NCBI GenBank assembly: GCA_964424105.1
Contig: CAYRHJ010000031.1
Location: 7,803-71,802 of the forward strand
Direction of reading: 5' to 3'
Source: CAYRHJ01 sp964424105
GTDB taxonomy: Bacteria > Planctomycetota > Phycisphaerae > UBA1845
Length of the DNA: 64,000 nt
Shown here in pieces: positions 16,556 to 22,680 of the stretch. The notes beneath the pieces were generated by a model. That model saw only the letters and a list, made by a program, of their open reading frames with translations, searched no databases and was not told where the DNA came from. Both the position numbers and the translations under genes were made by a program. The stretch's first letter is position 1; every line of letters starts with the position of its first letter.

Positions 16556-16770
16556 TTGGAGGAAAGCTATCACTGCCGGAAATCCGTCGCGAAGGACTGC
16601 GGGCCCTGTTGGAGCGATTGGGCCCGGGCGGGACGTTGCGATTTCTTCAGCAGTTCGATCCGGGCCAAGGCGACTACACGGCGGAGCGGGCTCAATGGTT
16701 GGAGGGTATGACCATCGAGGAAATCCTGTCCGGCGCCCGGGCACGAGGGACATCGGATCAACCGGATTGA
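16552..16770 (+). CDS. Small partner of the PIN protein (putative antitoxin)
   Basis: A 72-residue protein with ALLERLGPGGTLRFLQQF, GDYTAERAQWL and MTIEEIL. Similar small proteins often sit beside PIN genes. Translation is coupled to the PIN gene by a 4-base overlap. No DNA-binding motif is obvious. The antitoxin role is inferred from position, size and charge. Confidence 0.65.
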   Translation: MIGGKLSLPEIRREGLRALLERLGPGGTLRFLQQFDPGQGDYTAERAQWLEGMTIEEILSGARARGTSDQPD

Positions 16771-16911
16771 CCGAGTGGGTTGCGCCGCGGCGGTTGAACG
16801 CACTCCAATGGATCAGGCCCCAAGAGCGGTTTACTCATTTCGCCTTCCGCGGCGGCTGCGGATACGATGGGCTGCGGTTGTCGAGATTCGCGTCCAAAGT
16901 CAAATCATGGG

Positions 16912-16950
16912 AAGAAAAGGTGGCGGAACATGTCCGGCGGATTTGAAATG
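16912..16950 (+). repeat. TA-island dispersed repeat, copy B (partial)
   Basis: AAGAAAAGGTGGCGGAACAT followed by GTCCGGCGGATTTGAAATG matches the 3' half of copies A and C. The sequence upstream (16771-16911) does not match them and contains no gene I recognise. Confidence 0.75.
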
Positions 16951-17032
16951 CGCGGGTGGCCAACATCCCGTTCCCAGGTACAATTTGCACTGCCGGCCTC
17001 GTTCACAGGGAGAGGACACCAAGGGCAAGCCC

Positions 17033-17227
17033 GTGCTATCCTATGATCGAATCACCGTTCATCCCGCTCAAATGGGGGGCGCTCCATGTATCCGGGCGCT
17101 GCGTGGCACCGGCCTAGCCGTCGACATTCACGTATGGACCCGCAAGGAATTCGATCGCCGCCTACATCTGCGTGCCTCGCTGCCGTCCGCCGTTCATCGC
17201 GAGGGAACTCTTCGTTACGGAGCGTGA
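17033..17227 (+). pseudogene. Decayed DUF433 antitoxin gene
   Basis: From a GTG at 17033 the frame begins YDRITVHPAQMGGAPCIRALR, a clear DUF433 start (usual YDRI...MGGKPCIRGLR). The middle is scrambled and lacks the expected helix-turn-helix, while the end (HREGTLRYGA) resembles the normal REALRYGA-type C-terminus. No DUF5615/PIN-like toxin follows. I read it as a non-functional remnant. Confidence 0.65.
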
Positions 17228-17381
17228 TCCAATACGCGCGGGTGAAGCCATGTAGTGACTGGCAAAAGTGATTGGAAGTGGGAAAGGCGGCGTCGTAGCG
17301 GCGAGTTCACCACACGAAGCCCGCTCATTGACCGCCGACCGGTGAAGGGGTACAGTCTGCAAGTTGGAAGTCGAGGCAGTC

Positions 17382-17642
17382 ATGCCGACCATCAGCACTT
17401 TCTTCGGGATCGTTATTCGCATGTATTTTGACGATCACGCACCGCCGCATTTCCACGCCCACTACGCGGAGCACCACGCGGCCATCCTCATCGACACGCT
17501 GGAAACGCGTGAGGGAGAACTGCCGCGACGAGCCATGGGCTTGGTGCTGGAGTGGGCGGTCGAGCATCGGAACGAGTTGCGCGAGAATTGGGAATTGGCC
17601 GCCCGGCACGAACCGCTCAAAAAAATCGCCCCTTTGAGTTGA
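17382..17642 (+). CDS. DUF4160 protein (intact copy)
   Basis: An 86-residue protein: PTISTFFGIVIRMYFDDHAP, then PHFHAHYAEH, and ending in WELAARHEPLKKIAPL, the full DUF4160 pattern with its conserved histidines. ATG at 17382 gives the family-standard start; an upstream TTG at 17364 adds unrelated residues. It is followed 11 bases later by DUF2442. Compare the frameshifted copy at 15459 and the interrupted copy at 19745. Confidence 0.88.
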   Translation: MPTISTFFGIVIRMYFDDHAPPHFHAHYAEHHAAILIDTLETREGELPRRAMGLVLEWAVEHRNELRENWELAARHEPLKKIAPLS

Positions 17643-17653
17643 AGGAGATGATG

Positions 17654-17902
17654 ATGCACCGCGTCACCCAGGTGCGTGTGTTGGACGGTCATCGGGTTCA
17701 TGTGCAGTTCGACGACGGGGTATGCGGGGAGGTCGATCTCTCGGACCGCCTGTTCGGGAGCGTCTTTGAACCGCTTAAAGACATCGAGCTATTCTCGCAG
17801 GTCACGGTCGATGAATTCGGCGCGGTGTGCTGGCCGAACGGCGCCGACTTGGCCCCGGACGCGCTGTACCGCCGGCTAGCCTCGCTCACGTCCCGCAAAT
17901 AG
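17654..17902 (+). CDS. DUF2442 protein (partner of intact DUF4160)
   Basis: An 82-residue protein with VRVLDGHRVHVQFDDGV, EVDLSD and FGAVCWPNGADLAPDALY, typical of DUF2442. Three ATGs occur in a row (17648, 17651, 17654). The last is chosen because AGGAG at 17643-17647 is six bases away from it. It forms the only fully intact DUF4160/DUF2442 pair in the island. Confidence 0.87.
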   Translation: MHRVTQVRVLDGHRVHVQFDDGVCGEVDLSDRLFGSVFEPLKDIELFSQVTVDEFGAVCWPNGADLAPDALYRRLASLTSRK

Positions 17903-17997
17903 TTCAGACGCCTCCTCGCGGGACTCGCAGGACCAGGGTAGGGCGCGACCGGGACACGATTTCAGGCCCGGCGCTTGAGGGCACAGAGAAGAGCGTC

Positions 17998-18079
17998 GCC
18001 GGCGTTCGGCGGTGGAAGGCAGGTAACACATCGGTCGGGGACAAAAAGGTGGCGGAACATGTCCGGCGGATTTCAAATG
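17998..18079 (+). repeat. TA-island dispersed repeat, copy C
   Basis: Matches copy A over about 80 bases with a few changes, running from GCCGGCGTTCGGCGG through GGTAACACATCGGTCGGGG to GTGGCGGAACATGTCCGGCG and ATTTCAAATG. It separates a DUF2442 gene from the RelB-like gene. Confidence 0.85.
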
Positions 18080-18247
18080 TCGAATGCAGAATGGCGAATG
18101 TCGAATGGCGGACGGGCAGCCGTGTGGGCGGCGGTGGCGTTGGGATGTTGTCTTGGGGGGGCAGGATTGGCCCGGGGTGATGAATTGCAGCGGACGAACC
18201 GTGCGGAGGCGAAGGCGGGCGGAGCGGGGATGAAGTACTGCGCTTGA
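18077..18247 (+). pseudogene. Signal-peptide remnant after repeat copy C
   Basis: The ATG ending copy C opens a 56-residue frame with a hydrophobic run VWAAVALGCCLGGAGLARG, which looks like an export signal ending near ARG/DE. After it the sequence is short and ends in TGA at 18247. It could be the lost N-terminus of the thrombospondin-repeat protein whose C-terminal part survives at 19103-19669 (inference). Confidence 0.4.
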
Positions 18248-18293
18248 TTCAAGCTCCACGCGTTTGTATCCTTGCCTATTGGGAGGCGAAGCG

Positions 18294-18494
18294 GTGATCA
18301 AGGGCGTGCAATACGTTGTCGACGACCGGGGGCAAGCCACGGCTGTGGTGATCGACCTTAAGCAACACGGCGAACTGTGGGAAGATTTTTACGACCGGGC
18401 GTTTGCGGAAGCGCGACGTGACGATCCTCGCGAATCACTCGATTCGGCAAGGGCCAAGTTGCTTGGGCGTCGGCGGCGAAAGTCGCGTGGCTGA
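18294..18494 (+). CDS. RelB/Phd-like antitoxin
   Basis: A 66-residue protein with VQYVVDDRGQATAVVIDLKQ, then HGELWEDFYD and an acidic/basic helical tail, the usual look of antitoxins paired with RelE/ParE toxins. GTG at 18294 is chosen because GGGAGG at 18281-18286 is seven bases upstream. The stop overlaps the start of a truncated RelE frame. With its toxin broken, it may serve as an orphan antitoxin. Confidence 0.75.
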   Translation: MIKGVQYVVDDRGQATAVVIDLKQHGELWEDFYDRAFAEARRDDPRESLDSARAKLLGRRRRKSRG

Positions 18495-18594
18495 GTACAC
18501 CGTCGTCTTCACTCGATCGGCCCGTAAGGACTTGCAACGGCTTTCCCTGAAGCCGGCCCAACGCGGGTGGTCGGAGAGTGGCTCTGAACACTGA
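18487..18594 (+). pseudogene. Truncated RelE/ParE-type toxin
   Basis: From a GTG at 18487 the frame gives VAEYTVVFTRSARKDLQRL, the standard first strand and helix of a RelE-fold toxin, but it ends after 35 residues instead of about 90. The catalytic C-terminal half is missing and the DUF4258 gene starts at the truncation point. Confidence 0.75.
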
Positions 18595-18878
18595 TGCCAA
18601 CCGAAGAACAACAATCGAAGCCGATCATCCTGACGACCCATGTGAAATCCCGTATGGACTCGCGCGGAGCGACGCTGGATGAAATGACGGAGGCCATTCG
18701 GATGGGAACGTGGGAACCGGCGAAGCGCGGAAAATGGCACGCGACGCGGCGATTCCCCTGCGATCTGCCGTCCGCGGTCAATCAGAGGACGTACCGCTGG
18801 AAGACCACCGATGTCGTCTTTGCTGAGGATCCGCACGCCATCGTCGTGCTGACCGTCAAGGTGTATTATCACGATTGA
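18594..18878 (+). CDS. DUF4258 protein (putative RelE-fold toxin)
   Basis: A 94-residue protein with ILTTHVKSRMDSRGATLDEM, EAIRMGTWEPA and a C-terminal DPHAIVVLTVKVYYHD, matching DUF4258. The family is often paired with DUF2283 proteins, as here, and is thought to be toxin-like. Its ATG overlaps the last base of the truncated RelE frame. Confidence 0.8.
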   Translation: MPTEEQQSKPIILTTHVKSRMDSRGATLDEMTEAIRMGTWEPAKRGKWHATRRFPCDLPSAVNQRTYRWKTTDVVFAEDPHAIVVLTVKVYYHD

Positions 18879-18888
18879 GGATTGAAGC

Positions 18889-19116
18889 ATGAAGATCACT
18901 TACGATGCAGAAGCGGACGCGCTGTACATCGAGTTACGTCCGTTGGCCTCCGGCACGGCGCAATGCCGTGAACTGAGCGAGGAACTGACCGCCGATTACG
19001 GCCCGGACGGGAAGCTGGCCGGGATCGAGATTCTCGACGCATCGGTCGTGTTGGGGGCGGAACTGCGCCGCATGGTCGTGGAGATCGCCCCGGTGTTGAC
19101 CGTTGGGGCTCGGTAA
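18889..19116 (+). CDS. DUF2283 protein (putative antitoxin)
   Basis: A 75-residue protein starting MKITYDAEADALYIELRP, the unmistakable DUF2283 opening, with GPDGKLAGIEILDAS following. It lies ten bases after the DUF4258 gene on the same strand, giving a standard two-gene module. A GAGG site sits upstream of the ATG. Confidence 0.88.
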   Translation: MKITYDAEADALYIELRPLASGTAQCRELSEELTADYGPDGKLAGIEILDASVVLGAELRRMVVEIAPVLTVGAR

Positions 19117-19669
19117 CACGTCGGCAACCGGGACGCGCTCGCACGCGCTGGTTGGAGCGTTCCTTGGAAACGCCCCGCCCGATCCGGGTGCGCTTCCCCC
19201 AATGCTCAATTGCGCGTCATCTGATATGAGAAACCCGATGCTCCAACAGCAGTTCCGCATCGGAGCCGGACTTGTTGACGTCGAGATTCCCACCGGGGCA
19301 ACGCGCCTTTGCCTTGGTTTCCACGATCAGTCCTCGTGGTTTAACAACGATGGCGACGTGGTCGTCACCTTGACGCTTGCGCAAGATTGCAACAACAACG
19401 GGGTGCCGGACGAATGTGAACTCGATACGGACACGGATGGGGTCATCGACGCCTGCGACAATTGCCTGGCGGTGGCCAACCCGGATCAGGCCGACGGTGA
19501 CGGGGACGGCATGGGTGACGCCTGCGACGGGTGTCCGTTGGACCCGGCCAACGTGATGAATTGCAACATCCCGGCGGCGTCGGATTGTGCGGTAGCGGGG
19601 ATGGTGGTTTTGGTGCTCGTTGCGGGTACGATGGGTGTGCGGCGGAAGCGGGCCGTGCTTGTGGTGTGA
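19103..19669 (+). pseudogene. 5'-truncated secreted protein with thrombospondin type-3 repeats
   Basis: The frame (TTG at 19103) overlaps the end of the DUF2283 gene and lacks a signal peptide. It begins in mid-domain with HALVGAFLGNAPPDPG, then a beta-rich segment, then Asp/Asn-rich calcium-binding repeats (DCNNNGVPDECELDTDTDG and DGDGDGMGDACDGC). It ends with a hydrophobic tail and RRKR, a surface-sorting signal. The missing start suggests the gene was cut when TA modules entered; a signal-peptide remnant lies upstream at 18077. Confidence 0.6.
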
Positions 19670-19744
19670 GGATGAACGTCCCGATTCGTTTGCTCGTCGG
19701 ACCGGGTGAATCGGCGTTCCGAGGGCTTGCAGCGTCGGAGGTAA

Positions 19745-20152
19745 ATGGTGCCGGTCGTTTGCGCGTTTTATGGGATGCTCATTCGGGTGTATCGGCATGA
19801 AATCTGACATCATTCGCACACTGACCGCGAACTTCGAGGGCCACGCCCAGCAGACCGAAGGCGGCGTCGAGTTTTGGCTGGCCCGCGATCTTCAGTTTCT
19901 GCTCGGCTACTCCAAGTGGGACAACTTTCTGAACGTCGTCTCGAAGGCGAAGACCGCCTGTGAGGTCTCCGGCCACGAGGTCGAAAACCATTTTGCCGAC
20001 GTCGGGAAAATGGTCGATCTCGGCTCCGGCAGCCGCCGCGAGATCGACGACATCTGGAGCAATGGCGCAAGCGGAGGGTCAAGGAGTTGACTCGAGCGTG
20101 GGAGCTTGCCCAGCGGCAAAAGCCGCTCAAGCGCATCAAACCGTTGGAGTAA
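19745..20152 (+). pseudogene. DUF4160 gene interrupted by a dinD fragment
   Basis: ATG at 19745 (with GGAGG just upstream) begins MVPVVCAFYGMLIRVYRHE, a DUF4160 N-terminus. It then runs into foreign sequence and stops. The DUF4160 C-terminus resumes in the same frame at about 20057 with EQWRKRRVKELTRAWELA and PLKRIKPLE and ends at TAA 20152. The intervening sequence encodes the start of DinD. The middle of DUF4160, with the conserved histidines, is lost. Confidence 0.75.
19797..20090 (+). pseudogene. dinD: N-terminal fragment of DinD (DNA damage-inducible protein D)
   Basis: From ATG 19797 the frame reads MKSDIIRTLTANFEGHA, GGVEFWLARDLQFLLGYSKW and LGSGSRREIDDI, matching the first 85 or so residues of DinD. 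It is then joined to unrelated sequence and stops at 20090. Full DinD is about 280 residues. The fragment lies inside the DUF4160 gene at 19745-20152. Confidence 0.8.
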
Positions 20153-20159
20153 GAGTTCG

Positions 20160-20435
20160 ATGAAACGTCTGGGACAAAGAATCGTCGGCATCATGTCCGT
20201 CGACGCGGAGGCCTTTAAGATTCGCTTGCGCTTCGCTGATGGCTTCGTCGGGACGCTGTGCCTCGGTCATGTGTTCGAGCGGCCCGCGGGGCTGGCTGCG
20301 GAGGTCGTCAAGGGGGGCCTGTTCGGGCGTTGCTTTGTGGAGTCCGGTGCGTTGGCCTGGCCCAATGGACTGGAGTTTTGCCCCGACGCCGTACGACTGT
20401 GGATCGAGGAGCAAGCTGACGAACAAGCGGCGTGA
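20160..20435 (+). CDS. DUF2442 protein (partner of interrupted DUF4160)
   Basis: A 91-residue protein with IRLRFADGFVGTLCL and GALAWPNGLEFCPDAVRLWI, the DUF2442 signature. It starts eight bases after the DUF4160 remnant. Unlike its partner it is intact. This is the third DUF2442 copy in 5 kb; the copies differ clearly in sequence, so they are not recent duplicates. Confidence 0.85.
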   Translation: MKRLGQRIVGIMSVDAEAFKIRLRFADGFVGTLCLGHVFERPAGLAAEVVKGGLFGRCFVESGALAWPNGLEFCPDAVRLWIEEQADEQAA

Positions 20436-20478
20436 GGTTGCCGATCCGAACGCTCGAGCGCGTTGAATTCTAAGCGGC

Positions 20479-20545
20479 GATGCGTGCGAGTGGTGTTCGT
20501 TGGACGCAGCCAACGTGATGAACTGGCACATCCTGATTTCGTCGG
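20479..20545 (+). repeat. Diverged copy of the thrombospondin-repeat gene tail
   Basis: The stretch (GATGCGTGCGAGTGGTGTTC, later GCCAACGTGATGAACTGGCA) aligns over about 65 bases with 19519-19585 in the truncated thrombospondin-repeat gene, with roughly a quarter of bases changed. It is too short to be a gene and marks a second decayed copy after the last TA module. Confidence 0.6.
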
Positions 20546-20592
20546 GGTGGGCGGCGCCGATGCCGGTTGGGAATTTAACAGCGAAGTCGCGA

Positions 20593-20877
20593 TCAGTTGG
20601 CCAGACCGTCGTCGACGATGGCGATGATGAGTTCCTCGTTTTCGATTCCCAAATCTCGAAGGGCGTCGATCTGTTCGTCACGGGTGAGGTCGTCGTCTTG
20701 GGTGATGGCTTGAATGTCCTCGACGGGGATGGATTGGCCTTGGGAGTCAACGAATTGCGCGGGGAATTCGGTCCGCACAGTGCCCAAAGCGCCGCACCCG
20801 GCTGTGCCGGCGAGGCACGTACAAAAAACACAAGCGATGACCGATTTGCCTGTCAGTTTCTTCCATATGGCGATCAT
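20593..20877 (-). CDS. Small lipoprotein
   Basis: A 94-residue protein with a basic start (MIAIWKKLTGK), a hydrophobic run and a lipobox-like GTAGC, so lipidation at that Cys is expected. The mature part is acidic and has a repeated helical motif (TRDEQIDALRDLGIENEEL). Start ATG 20877 is used because the upstream extension to 20991 has no coding character. Function unknown; the gene marks the right edge of the TA island. Confidence 0.65.
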   Translation of the reverse strand: MIAIWKKLTGKSVIACVFCTCLAGTAGCGALGTVRTEFPAQFVDSQGQSIPVEDIQAITQDDDLTRDEQIDALRDLGIENEELIIAIVDDGLAN

Positions 20878-21035
20878 GATTCGACTCCGCGCATGGCCTG
20901 GTTCACCTGCATCAGTTGGTTCCCATTCTAGTTTCGGATGCTTGCCGAGACAAAGTTCAGATGAATCCGAAAGCGCGGTCAGGAGGCCCATTCGCCGTTG
21001 ACCTGCCCTGTCGATCCGATGACCATGGTCGAAGT

Positions 21036-22265
21036 ATGGGATCGTTCGTCACGCATCTTGAATTTGCGCTGGACGGGACGCGTTTCCCCGCGGATCGCAT
21101 TCAGACCGTTCACAATGACAGGCCTTTGTGGGTGAAGTACGACCTGACGGCGATTGCTCGGTCGTGCGATCCAACCGTTTTTTTGAATCGTCCGCCGACG
21201 ATGTGGCGATATCGCGAACTTTTGCCTGTCGATGACGAGCAGGACGTCGTTTCGCTGGGCGAAGGTATGACGCCGCTTTTGCCGGCCAACCGCCTGGGCG
21301 CGTCGCTCGGCCTGAATAACCTGTGGATCAAGGATGAATCCCGATTGCCCACCGGGTCGTTCAAGAGCCGGGGGATGGCGGTGGCGGTCACGATGGCCCG
21401 TCATTTTGGCTTGCGGCGATTTGCGGTTCCCACTGCCGGCAACGCGGGCGGCGCATTGGCGGCCTACGGCGCTCGAATGGGGGCAGACGTTTTCGTATTC
21501 ATGCCCGCGGACACGCCGCTGATCAATCAAATCGAGTGTGCCTTGGCGGGCGCTCGGACGTTTCTGGTAGAAGGTTTGATCACCGATTGCGGCCGGATCG
21601 TACGCGAGGGCAAGGAAGCCGCGGGGTGGTTCGATTTTTCAACGCTGAAGGAGCCCTATCGCCTGGAGGGCAAGAAGACGATGGGGCTGGAGTTGGCCGA
21701 GCAATGCGATTGGCGATTGCCCGACGTCGTCGTTTATCCGACGGGCGGCGGAACGGGTCTGATTGGCATGTGGAAGGCGTTTAACGAGATTCGCGAGTTG
21801 GGCTGGCTGGGGAGTGAAAATTTGCCGCGCATGGTGGCGGTGCAATCGGACGGATGCGCGCCGATTGTTCGCGCGTTCGAGGCGGGGGAACGATTTGCCA
21901 AGCCCTTTGAAAACGCGTCGACGTGTGCGTCTGGTCTGCGTGTGCCAGCCGCGGTGGGCGATTTTATGATTCTCGACGCCGTGCGCGAAAGCGGTGGCTG
22001 CGCGGTGGCGGTGGCGGACGAGGAGATTCCGGGGGCCATGAAACGTGCCGTGTCGTTGGAGGGGCTGGCGATCTGCCCGGAGAGCGCCGCCTGCGTGTTG
22101 GCGATGGAAGACCTGTGCCGTTCGGGTTGGCTGGGTGGCGATGAACGGGTGGTACTTTTTAATACGGGTGCGGCGCAGAAGTATCCGGAGGTCGCGAAAT
22201 GTGATTTGCCGCGAATCGACCTGCATCAGCCGATCGACTACTCCGCCATGGTTTCGAGGGCCTGA
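21036..22265 (+). CDS. thrC: Threonine synthase
   Basis: Converts O-phosphohomoserine to threonine with pyridoxal phosphate. The N-terminus (FVTHLEFALDGTRFPADRI) is typical of ThrC of this type. LPTGSFKSRG carries the PLP lysine, and PTGGGTGLIGMWKAF binds the cofactor phosphate. At 409 residues it is full length. The ATG at 21036 is chosen; the frame is open to 20916 but that part has no family similarity. It stands alone, with no other threonine genes nearby. Confidence 0.9.
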   Translation: MGSFVTHLEFALDGTRFPADRIQTVHNDRPLWVKYDLTAIARSCDPTVFLNRPPTMWRYRELLPVDDEQDVVSLGEGMTPLLPANRLGASLGLNNLWIKDESRLPTGSFKSRGMAVAVTMARHFGLRRFAVPTAGNAGGALAAYGARMGADVFVFMPADTPLINQIECALAGARTFLVEGLITDCGRIVREGKEAAGWFDFSTLKEPYRLEGKKTMGLELAEQCDWRLPDVVVYPTGGGTGLIGMWKAFNEIRELGWLGSENLPRMVAVQSDGCAPIVRAFEAGERFAKPFENASTCASGLRVPAAVGDFMILDAVRESGGCAVAVADEEIPGAMKRAVSLEGLAICPESAACVLAMEDLCRSGWLGGDERVVLFNTGAAQKYPEVAKCDLPRIDLHQPIDYSAMVSRA

Positions 22266-22545
22266 TGGTTTGACGCGTCATGGGTGATGACGCCCGCGCC
22301 GCCGGCAAAGTTCGTGCAGTCGGCGATGTTGGGGTGGGTCGTGGGTTTCGCAATTCTAGGCATTTACACAGAAGCGCGTCACGGTCCGTCCAAGACCGCT
22401 CCCTGTATGGGTGGTTTCTGGCAGGAGTGGCGCGGTTCAAGTGTCATGGACTGCGTCGTCCGTTTGCCATACTGGACGCTCCCGCCTTGGTCGCGTCCAG
22501 GGTCGCGACTCTGTTAATTGGCGGGTGAGAGTGTGCTTCGTGGGA

Positions 22546-22654
22546 AACCGCTCGCTTTGCGCTCGCGGCTCGTAAAAGACTTGATCGCGGCTCGTGAAGA
22601 CGCGGGTGAAAGTCGCCCTGCGAATTCTGGATTTCGGCGTTCGCCGGAATGACG
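22546..22654. repeat. Dispersed repeats, family 2 then family 1
   Basis: Family 2, AACCGCTCGCTTTGCGCTCG and CGGCTCGTA, at 22546-22574; family 1, CTGGATTTCGGCGTTCGCCG and GAATGACG, at 22627-22654. They fill the end of the gene-free stretch 22266-22680 between the convergent thrC and helicase genes; the first 280 bases of that stretch hold nothing I recognise. Confidence 0.75.
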
Positions 22655-22680
22655 CATTGTGTGGGTCGCGGGTTGGGTGA

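Noticed and set aside
16771..16946. Coding frame ending in EEKVAEHVRRI
   Set aside because: The last residues are encoded by the dispersed repeat, which appears in other frames elsewhere; upstream residues match no family.
15949..18079. Integron attC sites for the repeat between TA modules
   Set aside because: The repeat lacks a convincing pair of RYYYAAC/GTTRRRY core sites and long imperfect palindromy, and no integrase is in the window.
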